Part shown: in pieces, positions 1 to 4,970 of the stretch | How positions within the stretch are numbered: the stretch's first letter is position 1 | How the letters are laid out: every line of letters begins with the position of its first letter | Assembly (NCBI GenBank): GCA_030619735.1 | Contig: JAUXAV010000051.1 | Location: 1-7,482 of the forward strand | DNA length: 7,482 nucleotides | Direction: 5' to 3' | Origin: Candidatus Aenigmatarchaeota archaeon | Lineage (GTDB): Archaea > Aenigmatarchaeota > Aenigmatarchaeia > QMZP01 > JAUXAV01 | Notes under the pieces: model-generated | Databases searched by the model: none | The model's input: only the letters and a program-made list of their open reading frames with translations | Told to the model about the DNA's origin: nothing | Position numbers and translations under genes: made by a program

Positions 1-253
1 AGTCAAGCTCCTTCTCCTCATCCTCCTCCATCTCCCAAGCCGTCTGGTCTCCAGGGCTGTTGACGCCGTAATCTTCCCCTGTTGGGATCAGCACACCGAA
101 CATCGTGCCTGCAATGTACGCCAGGTCGGTTGTGTAGAGGCCACCAATAATGTAATAGGTGTCCTCTTCGGGGACGTTGAACTCGACTTTGCACTCAAGC
201 ACCCCTCCAGCTTCGTAGGATACTAGTGTTCCCAGGTCCCATTCTATTGTCAT
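1..253 (-). CDS. Small beta-sandwich-type protein, fourth of a tandem set (3' part missing)
   Basis: An open frame of 84 codons runs off the left edge, so only the N-terminus is seen. It starts at ATG 253-251 (M-T-I-E-W-D-L-G) with GGGAGG six bases upstream. The ATG overlaps the TGA of the preceding gene in an ATGA, which suggests translational coupling. The visible protein alternates hydrophobic and polar residues as in beta-strands. It then becomes very acidic at about residues 73-84, where most residues are Glu or Asp. No cysteine pair, catalytic motif or signal peptide is visible. Its size, strand-rich character and position suggest it belongs with the three upstream beta-sandwich proteins, but direct similarity to them is weak. 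I do not recognise a named family. A virion or surface structural role is inferred from context only. Confidence 0.75.
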   Translation of the reverse strand, partial: MTIEWDLGTLVSYEAGGVLECKVEFNVPEEDTYYIIGGLYTTDLAYIAGTMFGVLIPTGEDYGVNSPGDQTAWEMEEDEEKELD

Positions 254-702
254 TCTAAACCTCCCATTATATTCATCATCATGCTCATCATCATTACCAT
301 AATGAGCGCTGGTATCAACTCCAAGACAGTAAAGACGTCACCGATTTCAGGCATGCCACTCATCATTACAGCACCTTCAATCTTTTCTCCTGCCTCTTTG
401 CCGAGATCATAGTTCTTTACCTCTACCTGCAGCCAGTATATGCCGTTATTCTTCCCAGACATAGGAATAGGTATCTCAATGAACCCACTCCAGGTCTCTG
501 GAGTAATGCTCCTATCTAGGTCTATCTCCTTAAAGGCCTCAATGTCACGGCCCAAGCCAATACCCAATGCTCCCCACAGAGTTTCTGTAGTTGCCTGTGA
601 CACCGTATACTTGAAGCTACACGTAACCCTCAGAGTGTCTCCCGGTCTGAGCGCAACCTGAGCGCCAGCAACCAACTCAGCCAGTGATGTCTGTACTAAC
701 AT
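250..702 (-). CDS. Beta-sandwich protein with Met-rich hydrophobic C-terminal tail
   Basis: 150 residues. The start ATG at 702 is preceded by GAGG with seven bases of spacing, just after the TAG of the upstream gene. Residues about 15-120 form a strand-rich domain that aligns with the gene at 715-1254. Shared positions are a G-D-x-L-x-x-T-x-S-x-x-Y-T stretch near residue 21, an I-G near 47, a T-W-S followed by I-x-I-P near 70-78, and a P-E-I near the end of the domain. The last 25 residues are different: a hydrophobic helix with the pattern I-M-V-M-M-M-S-M-M-M-N-I-M-G-G, long enough to cross or enter a membrane. The same pattern occurs in two small genes at 4212-4582. There is no N-terminal signal peptide. 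I infer a virion or envelope structural subunit anchored or assembled through the C-terminal helix. No named family is recognised. Confidence 0.85.
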   Translation of the reverse strand: MLVQTSLAELVAGAQVALRPGDTLRVTCSFKYTVSQATTETLWGALGIGLGRDIEAFKEIDLDRSITPETWSGFIEIPIPMSGKNNGIYWLQVEVKNYDLGKEAGEKIEGAVMMSGMPEIGDVFTVLELIPALIMVMMMSMMMNIMGGLE

Positions 703-714
703 ACCTTTACCTCA

Positions 715-1254
715 CTACGCCTTGACATAATCATCGATCGAAAAGTTCGTTATTTCTGGTGTTACTGCCACTACACTCAAGGCATCCCTGAGTCTAATAC
801 CAGTTTCTGGAACATCTGGGGTTCCATGCCATACCTTACACTCAATGTATGTCCAGTCGTCCTCAACGTTAGTAGGTATAGTCAGGGCTTCAGACCAGGT
901 GAACTCAGTTGGTGCGCCAGTCACAGGTAAGTTTCGGCTATGCCTCCTCACTACCTTAGGCCAATACTGCAGTGCTACCTTGGACCCTATGGAGAAGTAT
1001 TCCTCTACTCCAACTGATGCTGGACCAGTATAGGTATAGGATATAGTTATCTTCAGCTTGTCCCCGGCCGCGATTGTTACCACCTTCGGTGCTGATACCT
1101 CAGTGATCTTTAAGGGGTACAGGAGACCCGCGGAATAGATGTACCATTGCCCAATTGTGGCATCATAGTAATACCATTGACCCTCAAATTGATAATAGCC
1201 TGTCGCATACACCCCTATGCTCCCTAACGATAACTGTAATGTTTTTGTTGTCAT
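715..1254 (-). CDS. Beta-sandwich protein with Tyr/Trp-rich N-terminal repeat
   Basis: 179 residues. ATG at 1254 has GGAAGG six to seven bases upstream and lies one base after the TGA of the preceding gene. Residues 16-46 are exceptionally aromatic and contain a ten-residue internal repeat: G-Q-W-Y-Y-Y-D-A-T at 25-33 and G-Q-W-Y-I-Y-S-A-G at 35-43. This recalls the aromatic pattern of cell-wall or choline-binding repeats, but one repeat pair is too little to assign that family. Residues about 57-165 are the beta-sandwich domain shared with the next gene (G-D-K-L near 64, E-F-T-W-S near 118, I-P near 126). The C-terminus, F-S-I-D-D-Y-V-K-A, resembles F-A-L-V-D-Y-R-K-V at the end of the upstream gene. 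No catalytic residues are seen. A virion surface or receptor-contact protein is an inference. Confidence 0.85.
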   Translation of the reverse strand: MTTKTLQLSLGSIGVYATGYYQFEGQWYYYDATIGQWYIYSAGLLYPLKITEVSAPKVVTIAAGDKLKITISYTYTGPASVGVEEYFSIGSKVALQYWPKVVRRHSRNLPVTGAPTEFTWSEALTIPTNVEDDWTYIECKVWHGTPDVPETGIRLRDALSVVAVTPEITNFSIDDYVKA

Positions 1255-1255
1255 C

Positions 1256-1681
1256 TCACACCTTCCTATAATCTACTAACGCGAACTTGTGAATAAAAGG
1301 CTCCGCCGGTACTACCATGCACACCTCTCCAATATACCACTCCATGATGTCTATAGGATTAGCTTCACTCCCCATGAGCAGCTTAATCCAGGTTGTGTAC
1401 TTTCCCAGCTTGTTCAGGTCAAACTGCCCACTACTGATGAATTCATGGTCCGTGGGATATGGTCCTATGGTACCACCCCAATCTTCATATTCCTCAGCTA
1501 TGTAGCCTTCTGGATCAGCGACAAACCAGTAAATTCCCATACCTTGGGGAGTGTTCATGTCGTTTCGGCCCCAGACGTGCATCTTCGCTCTCACGCCCTT
1601 AGGGACACCAGCAACCGGTATAGTCTTGGTGATCCCGGCGTATTCTAGCTCCTTCCTGACTATTGAGCCCTCATATTCCAT
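1256..1681 (-). CDS. Small beta-sandwich-type protein, first of the tandem set
   Basis: 141 residues from the ATG at 1681-1679. That start is chosen because GGAG lies six bases upstream. A TTG at 1693 in the same frame would add four residues but has a poorly spaced SD. The protein is strand-rich and contains W-x-x-x near residues 32-35, a G-I-Y-W-F segment near 43-47, an acidic E-E-Y-E-D-W stretch near 57-62, and a tryptophan-containing K-Y-T-T-W-I-K strand near 92-98. The C-terminus, F-A-L-V-D-Y-R-K-V, parallels that of the next gene, suggesting paralogy, although overall identity by eye is low. No signal peptide, membrane segment or known domain is seen. It is packed tightly between neighbours in one transcript. 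A structural role in a virus-like particle is inferred from context. Confidence 0.8.
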   Translation of the reverse strand: MEYEGSIVRKELEYAGITKTIPVAGVPKGVRAKMHVWGRNDMNTPQGMGIYWFVADPEGYIAEEYEDWGGTIGPYPTDHEFISSGQFDLNKLGKYTTWIKLLMGSEANPIDIMEWYIGEVCMVVPAEPFIHKFALVDYRKV

Positions 1682-1693
1682 TAGTCTCTCCAA

Positions 1694-2245
1694 TTACTCC
1701 GGATGATAATGGTATCTTAAACTAATCTCACAGGTTGCCAGCGCTTCCTGGCATCTCATCCTGTAATAAACCTTCCCACCAGCTGGTATACTTGCTGCCC
1801 TTATCCTTATAAACTGGATAGCCGGCAATTTCTTCACCGTCTCTCCAGTCAGAAAACGGTGCGTTGAAACATGGATCTTATCATCACCCCAGGCTATCTG
1901 CATCTCATACCGTTTATCTTTATTGGACAGGTCCTCAATAAGAATACCGGTTATATGTGTCTCCCTTGTCATTTTAGAAGAGAAGGTGATAGGTGTTACT
2001 GGAGTGTCATCTTCTACTTCATCCCAATCACTCCAGGTATTATCCGGAGTCCCTGCTCTAAATTCAACTGCCCTGGCGGTGCTATCCGGGAAGATCTCGG
2101 AGTCATGCTCCATCTCTAATCGGAGCCTAGCCACCTCAGCCTCTAGGCTAAGGACCCCCAAGACATGCTGGTACCACTGCTCCCTAGTTATCCGTCCTAT
2201 TGTCATGCCTCTCATACCAAGAAGGGCTGAGCCACACACTTGCAC
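1694..2245 (-). CDS. Beta-rich virion-like protein with N-terminal helix
   Basis: 183 residues if translation starts at GTG 2245, which has GAGG eight bases upstream. ATG codons in the same frame at 2215 and 2206 would give 173 or 170 residues but have no well-spaced SD. Residues about 20-48 are predicted helical, with heptad-like Leu/Ala spacing and many charges, possibly a short coiled coil. Residues about 58-183 are strand-rich. They end in an I-P-A-G turn near 151 followed by two strands (A-T-C-E-I-S-L-R-Y-H). That ending resembles the L-P-A-G ... A-T-F-S-V-F-G-Y-M-G ending of the protein at 3493-4164, a layout common in small jelly-roll virion subunits. The two also share Q-H-[IV]-L-G-[IV]-L. 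I do not recognise a named family. The GTG lies in the loop of a hairpin. Confidence 0.8.
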   Translation of the reverse strand: MQVCGSALLGMRGMTIGRITREQWYQHVLGVLSLEAEVARLRLEMEHDSEIFPDSTARAVEFRAGTPDNTWSDWDEVEDDTPVTPITFSSKMTRETHITGILIEDLSNKDKRYEMQIAWGDDKIHVSTHRFLTGETVKKLPAIQFIRIRAASIPAGGKVYYRMRCQEALATCEISLRYHYHPE

Positions 2246-2256
2246 GACTCAGCCCT
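2223..2256 (-). promoter_or_regulatory. Inverted repeat enclosing the GTG start of the 183-residue gene
   Basis: A perfect 9-bp inverted repeat (AGGGCTGAG / CTCAGCCCT) with a 16-base loop. In the mRNA the 5' arm contains part of the SD-like GAGGG, the loop contains the GTG at 2245, and the 3' arm lies inside the first codons. Folding would hide the ribosome-binding site. The 3' arm is followed by only TTCTT, so it is at best a weak terminator. A regulatory role is inference. Confidence 0.45.
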
Positions 2257-2398
2257 CATAGAGCTACCAGTTACCCAGCAACCTTAAGGCACAACCTGCC
2301 TATCGACGTATCAAATCACATCTTCTATTGTCCACACTACCCATATCACTCATACCTCGCATAGGCAAGTTAGTTCCTGTTCGGGCTGCCATGCAAGG
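2257..2398. other. Gap with no supported gene
   Basis: This 142-base stretch separates the SAP-like gene from the beta-rich gene and is one of the longest gaps in the structural block. One 30-codon minus-strand frame (2300-2392) exists but has no SD. No convincing promoter, tRNA or terminator was found apart from the adjoining inverted repeat. It could be an untranslated spacer that sets the expression level of the downstream genes. Confidence 0.5.
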
Positions 2399-2569
2399 TT
2401 ATTCTGTCGGTTCCGGTTCAGGCTCTGGCTCCGCTTGCTCGGCTTCCACCAACCGTGCAATTAACTCACTCTTACTACCAGTGTAGGACAGCCTCTTAGC
2501 CTCGCACATATAGACAAGCTGGAACTGAGTCTCCTTCTCAAGCTCTTCCTCGTACTCTGTCTTTGCCAT
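2399..2569 (-). CDS. 56-residue SAP/HeH-like domain protein
   Basis: A short gene with an excellent start: AAGGAG five bases before ATG 2569, nine bases after the TAA of the head-protein gene. Residues about 8-22 form an acidic helix. Residues about 22-44 match the second half of a SAP or HeH/LEM-type helix-extension-helix motif, with L-S-Y-T-G-S-K-S-E-L-I-A-R-L-V-E (Gly, Lys, Leu, Ile and Leu at the usual positions). The C-terminus is an E-P repeat (residues 47-54). SAP and HeH domains usually bind nucleic acid or protein, and small proteins of this type occur beside phage head genes. The role here is inferred to be virion assembly or genome association. The protein is short and acidic overall, so direct DNA binding is uncertain. 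Confidence 0.8.
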   Translation of the reverse strand: MAKTEYEEELEKETQFQLVYMCEAKRLSYTGSKSELIARLVEAEQAEPEPEPEPTE

Positions 2570-2578
2570 TTCAGCTCC

Positions 2579-3376
2579 TTATGGGTCCAACTGCAGCATA
2601 AAGTGGAGACTGTCCGCAATAGCACCATCTCTCCATGTTCTTGGGATTATGAAGCCAGCATATTGGGAACCACTAGTTGGGAGTAGATCAGTACCGCATC
2701 CGGTACTACCATCATCCTGGAAGTACACGGACTTCTCATTCACAACCGCACCAATACCACCACCGTGAGAAGCAACACAGAGGCATGGCCCCCATGTCTG
2801 ACCCCAGTAATAGTTATTGATAAGTACTGGCATCAGGGGCACCGCAACCACCGATTGGTCACCTGCTCCACTCATCACAGTTGTGCCGTTGTATTGGTTC
2901 TCATGAACCTCGCAGAAGGTTTCTGCTGGGACATCGGCAAGCAACGGCTCTCCGAGGTAGAGAACACAATCAGTGCCATCGTCTTCATCGTTGCCAATGA
3001 TCGCCAAAACATGCTGGATTGGAGCTGTGTGAATAGTGATGGAACCGCCCCTGAATCGGTCCGCAAGCCACTCGGTCTCAGAAACATCCATGTGAATAGT
3101 GATGGTCCGGGCACCCGCAACGGCCGCTACAGCCGTAGGCTGAAAATGCAGGGGGTCGCCATTTGCCACTCCATACTTAGGGTCTGGGTGGGCTGCGTCT
3201 GCCTTACAATAGTGGAATACCCTACCGTCTGGTGCGGGAAGTGCCAACCGAGAACCTATCTCGTAACGAGGAGCAGTAACCTGCTCACGAACGGCTTGCG
3301 GTGGTGCACCAGGCAAGAGCGTACCAAGCATGTTGTCAAATACTTGTGCGAATTCTTCTCGCGTGTAACGTCTCAT
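2579..3376 (-). CDS. Phage head-type structural protein (putative capsid or capsid-associated)
   Basis: 265 residues. ATG at 3376 is preceded by AAGGAGG at eight-base spacing, one of the strongest SDs in the window and consistent with an abundant product. A helical N-terminus (about 1-35) leads into Y-E-I-G-S-R-L-A-L-P near 38-47, then P-D-G-R-V-F-H-Y-C-K-A at 49-59. Later comes a strand-rich body with T-I-T-I near 91-94 and G-G-S-I-T-I-H at 110-116, and the segment Y-Y-W-G-Q-T-W-G-P-C at 189-198. The 'DGRxFxY.KA' start and 'YGWxQTxGP' segment are, from memory, typical of a widespread family of uncharacterised tailed-phage head or capsid-associated proteins. The assignment rests on recall of that pattern and not on a search. 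No catalytic motif is present. Five of the six cysteines lie beyond residue 136, unusually many for a cytosolic virion protein. Confidence 0.75.
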   Translation of the reverse strand: MRRYTREEFAQVFDNMLGTLLPGAPPQAVREQVTAPRYEIGSRLALPAPDGRVFHYCKADAAHPDPKYGVANGDPLHFQPTAVAAVAGARTITIHMDVSETEWLADRFRGGSITIHTAPIQHVLAIIGNDEDDGTDCVLYLGEPLLADVPAETFCEVHENQYNGTTVMSGAGDQSVVAVPLMPVLINNYYWGQTWGPCLCVASHGGGIGAVVNEKSVYFQDDGSTGCGTDLLPTSGSQYAGFIIPRTWRDGAIADSLHFMLQLDP

Positions 3377-3407
3377 GTTAGTTTCCTCCTTGTTCTTATT
3401 TCCGTTT

Positions 3408-3494
3408 CCCTAGTTTCTCTAGGGCTATCCAGGAACTGCCCAACCTCTGCTAGGCAGCTCCCAGGTATCCATCGTAACAAGGGTTATGACCCTT
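3408..3494 (-). other. Three consecutive stem-loops between the two major structural genes
   Basis: In mRNA order: AAGGGT/ACCCTT with a 4-base loop (3479-3494), which includes the last two bases of the upstream TAA stop codon; a 10-bp stem with two G-U pairs and a 12-base loop (3431-3462); and CCCTAG/CTAGGG with a 5-base loop (3408-3424). None is followed by a T-run, so termination is unlikely. They may act as 3'-end stabilisers or mRNA processing points that separate the expression of the flanking genes. Confidence 0.5.
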
Positions 3495-4164
3495 ATGCTA
3501 CTAGTATCTTACCCATGTACCCAAACACGCTGAACGTGGCGCCGACAGCAGGTGTGCCAGCAAGGGTCCGAGTGCTGAAGATTGCAGTGAGTACTGTTCC
3601 AGCCGGTAACCTCAGCATAACTGGCTTATTGGTTACAGCCCATGCGGCCCCAATGAAGTGGAAATCATCCGTCACAAGTAGCGGGGTGTTTAAGCCAGAA
3701 AGCTGCTCAACACCGTGGAATGGCTGACCGTGGCCAAGTGCGCCAACCCGGTCGGTCCACAGTGAGCAATACCAATTGAAGCCGATCTGGCTTCCGACGC
3801 CGTTAGCAGGACATGCAGCCTGAATGGCATTGACGTACCAGAGTTCTCCAGCTGGGACTGTGAGCGTGCCCGTGTGAGCTGTGGCAATAGGATCCAAGGC
3901 TGGTACCGCGATGTTCACCACATCATAATTGGGTTCCCGGCCGTCCAGGATACCTAAGATATGCTGTTGCTCAGCCTGCACCAGCGGCTGGTTTACTGCC
4001 TTATCCAGGTCCCAGAAAGCAGCAGCGCCCTTGTACACACCGATTGGTAATCGGCCAAGAGCGTTAATGGCAACCCCACCTGTAACTGTGGCTGGGGTCA
4101 AATTGGTAAGAGTGGTCAAGGGTCGAACAGTCTTATCGACTTTCCTTTGTCTACCCATGCTCAT
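3493..4164 (-). CDS. Jelly-roll-like virion protein
   Basis: 223 residues. ATG at 4164 has AAGGAAGG about six bases upstream. A second ATG two codons later is less well placed. The N-terminus is basic (R5, R7, K8, K11, R14). A helix with A-E-Q-Q-H-I-L-G-I-L lies near 64-73. Residues about 98-222 are beta-rich, with L-T-V-P-A-G-E-L-W-Y-V near 101-111 and L-P-A-G-T-V-L-T-A-I near 186-195, and end in F-S-V-F-G-Y-M-G-K-I-L-V (211-222). Two P-A-G turns leading into amphipathic strands are typical of small jelly-roll virion or decoration proteins. No signal peptide or membrane helix is seen. It lies directly upstream of the putative head protein, and by position and strong SD it is likely another abundant structural subunit. 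The exact family is not recognised. A basic N-terminal arm could contact nucleic acid, which is inference. Confidence 0.78.
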   Translation of the reverse strand: MSMGRQRKVDKTVRPLTTLTNLTPATVTGGVAINALGRLPIGVYKGAAAFWDLDKAVNQPLVQAEQQHILGILDGREPNYDVVNIAVPALDPIATAHTGTLTVPAGELWYVNAIQAACPANGVGSQIGFNWYCSLWTDRVGALGHGQPFHGVEQLSGLNTPLLVTDDFHFIGAAWAVTNKPVMLRLPAGTVLTAIFSTRTLAGTPAVGATFSVFGYMGKILVA

Positions 4165-4211
4165 AGAATACCTTCCTTTTTATGAGATTTCTTTTGCAGG
4201 AGTAGCCACCC

Positions 4212-4343
4212 TTAGCTACTAATCCCTGCCATGGCGCCGGTCATCATTTTCATCATCATAACCACGATCATCATCGTGATCATCAGGTTCATAATGGAGT
4301 TGATGTCCAGCTGGGCTCCGGCTGTTATCGCACCGGTTGTCAT
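4212..4343 (-). CDS. 43-residue methionine-rich membrane-type protein (copy 2)
   Basis: A tiny gene with a clear GAGGAGG eight bases before ATG 4343, ending at TAA 4212. Eleven of its 43 residues are Met. A short polar N-terminus (1-16) is followed by a hydrophobic helix of about 20 residues at 18-37 with the pattern I-V-V-M-M-M-K-M-M, interrupted by one Lys, then a G-A-M-A-G ending. The segment from M18 to G40 is identical in amino acids to that of the next gene upstream (4379-4582), yet almost all its variable codons differ. It lacks the Pro/Gln-rich N-terminal extension of that copy. It probably inserts in a membrane or assembles through the helix. Candidate roles are a minor virion membrane protein, a holin-like peptide or an assembly factor, none of which can be chosen from sequence. 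Confidence 0.85.
   Translation of the reverse strand: MTTGAITAGAQLDINSIMNLMITMMIVVMMMKMMTGAMAGISS
4224..4292 (-). repeat. Met-rich coding repeat, copy 2
   Basis: Encodes the 23-residue segment shared with 4388-4456. The DNA differs at the third (or first Leu) position of 12 of the 13 non-Met codons while the protein is unchanged. It is therefore an old duplication held by protein selection, not a recent DNA repeat. Confidence 0.85.
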
Positions 4344-4378
4344 AGTAAAGTCCTCCTCAATTTAGTTCTCCAGCTACG

Positions 4379-4582
4379 TTAACTGACGCCTGCCATAGCA
4401 CCAGTCATCATCTTCATCATCATGACGACAATCATCATGGTAATCATCAAATTCATGAGAGAACAGATGTCCAGCCCCTCGGCTACGCCAACAGCAGCTG
4501 GGACTGTTCCCGCCTGCATCGCCAATGAAGGTGCCTGCTGGGGGAACGGGACCGACGTGGTTTGTGTTGGTCTCATGGTCAT
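4379..4582 (-). CDS. 67-residue methionine-rich membrane-type protein (copy 1)
   Basis: ATG at 4582 is preceded by GGGAGGA at six-base spacing. Residues 1-35 are polar and low in charge, rich in Thr, Pro, Gln and Ala (P-F-P-Q-Q-A-P at 12-18), and probably disordered. Residues 37-65 carry L-D-I-C-S-L followed by the Met-rich hydrophobic helix, with 10 Met in 23 residues and a single Lys at 57. The 23-residue core matches the adjacent 43-residue protein exactly. A related pattern ends the beta-sandwich protein at 250-702. There is no cleavable signal peptide, since the hydrophobic segment is C-terminal, so a tail-anchored or capsid-internal arrangement is likelier. Known Met-rich proteins include metal binders and flexible hydrophobic grooves. 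The spacing here does not clearly match a copper site, so function is left open. Confidence 0.85.
   Translation of the reverse strand: MTMRPTQTTSVPFPQQAPSLAMQAGTVPAAVGVAEGLDICSLMNLMITMMIVVMMMKMMTGAMAGVS
4388..4456 (-). repeat. Met-rich coding repeat, copy 1
   Basis: Partner of 4224-4292, starting 164 bases away in the same orientation. The CAT-rich appearance on the plus strand comes from runs of ATG codons read on the minus strand. Confidence 0.85.
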
Positions 4583-4604
4583 AATGTTCCTCCCTTTTTT
4601 GGTG

Positions 4605-4635
4605 CTTAACTGCCGCTGTTAAGCTACCAGCTTAA
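4605..4635 (-). other. Hairpin between the basic 64-residue gene and Met-rich copy 1
   Basis: TTAAGCT and AGCTTAA form a 7-bp stem with a 3-base loop (4619-4635). An alternative, mutually exclusive stem pairs CTTAAC with GTTAAG (4605-4623). The strand continues into an A-run and the next SD, not a T-run, so this is not an intrinsic terminator. It may influence mRNA stability or access to the next gene. Confidence 0.45.
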
Positions 4636-4641
4636 TGGCAC

Positions 4642-4836
4642 CTAGGCACCGAAGGCGTTCTTGAGGTTTCGCTCCCACTTATCGGCGGTGGCGGGACCGA
4701 TCTTCGCCTTATAATTGGCGACCGGAATCGAGCCGGACACATCCTTGCCGAAGAATTCGCCCATCGCGGCGGTGTAATTGGTCGGCATGACCCGGAGTTT
4801 GTTGACCAGTTTTCTCTTGGATTCAGCTATACCCAT
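4642..4836 (-). CDS. Basic 64-residue protein, first gene of the structural transcript
   Basis: ATG at 4836 has GGGAGGT five to six bases upstream and is the first gene after the promoter at 4915-4943. The protein is strongly basic (K7, R8, K9, K13, R15 and a cluster of Lys in the second half), with few acidic residues, and looks mainly helical. It ends in W-E-R-N-L-K-N-A-F-G-A. Motif-like stretches are V-M-P-T-N-Y near 16-21, E-F-F-G-K-D near 27-32 and A-K-I-G-P-A near 44-49. I do not recognise a named family. The compact pattern of 'FFGKD ... W...L..AFG' suggests a conserved small protein and not a chance frame. Its charge and position fit an abundant nucleic-acid-associated or internal virion protein, but this is inference. 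Confidence 0.85.
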   Translation of the reverse strand: MGIAESKRKLVNKLRVMPTNYTAAMGEFFGKDVSGSIPVANYKAKIGPATADKWERNLKNAFGA

Positions 4837-4864
4837 GGTTTACCTCCCTAAGAGTGTATTTTTG

Positions 4865-4907
4865 TGGAGCCGTGGGTAGCTTGCGGCAACTTACTACCCG
4901 AACTCCA
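4865..4907 (-). promoter_or_regulatory. Stem-loop at the predicted mRNA 5' end
   Basis: Outer stem TGGAG/CTCCA and inner stem GGGTAG/CTACCC, separated by a small internal loop, with a 14-base apical loop. The predicted transcription start is near 4908, so the hairpin would sit almost at the 5' end of the mRNA, about 30 bases before the first gene. Terminal hairpins like this are known to protect long-lived bacterial mRNAs from 5'-end-dependent decay. That role here is inference. Confidence 0.55.
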
Positions 4908-4914
4908 TAATAAC

Positions 4915-4943
4915 AGTATATCACAGTAGGGAGATTTTGTAAA
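4915..4943 (-). promoter_or_regulatory. Sigma-70-type promoter of the structural block
   Basis: A -35 element TTTACA (4943-4938) and a -10 element TATACT (4920-4915) are separated by exactly 17 bases. Each matches consensus at 5 of 6 positions. TG one base before the -10 makes it an extended -10. A start site near 4908 is predicted, and the first gene begins 72 bases downstream. This is the only strong promoter found in the window and probably drives all genes from 4836 to the left edge. Confidence 0.75.
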
Positions 4944-4946
4944 CAA

Positions 4947-4970
4947 GCTTTTATGGGGGCTTTTATGGGA
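4947..4970 (-). repeat. 12-bp tandem direct repeat just upstream of the -35 element
   Basis: Two adjacent copies of a 12-base unit (GCTTTTATGGGG, then GCTTTTATGGGA on the plus strand) differ at only the last base. They end three bases upstream of the -35 box. The 12-bp spacing is close to one helical turn, so both copies face nearly the same side. They are a candidate site for an activator, repressor or viral late-gene regulator. Confidence 0.55.

Noticed and set aside
268..300. CAT/ATC-rich runs here and at 4240-4460 as microsatellite or CRISPR-like repeats
   Set aside because: They are in-frame ATG codons of Met-rich protein segments. There are no regular spacers, and synonymous divergence between the copies shows protein-level constraint.
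1289..1648. A 119-codon plus-strand open frame (and similar ones at 440-661, 1317-1505, 1923-2261)
   Set aside because: These are antisense shadows of minus-strand genes that have clear SDs and coherent beta-rich products.
2223..2256. This inverted repeat as an intrinsic terminator
   Set aside because: The 16-base loop and only a short TTCTT after the stem make efficient termination unlikely, and no new promoter is seen just downstream.
2300..2392. A 30-codon minus-strand frame in the gap after the SAP-like gene
   Set aside because: No SD and no recognisable content. It is not distinguishable from chance.
2765..3727. A 320-codon plus-strand open frame
   Set aside because: It overlaps two well-supported minus-strand structural genes and their gap, lacks an SD, and its translation shows no domain or plausible composition.
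4422..4622. A 66-codon plus-strand open frame with hydrophobic ends
   Set aside because: It is antisense to Met-rich copy 1. Its hydrophobic character follows from CAT-rich complement sequence, and it runs across that gene's own SD.
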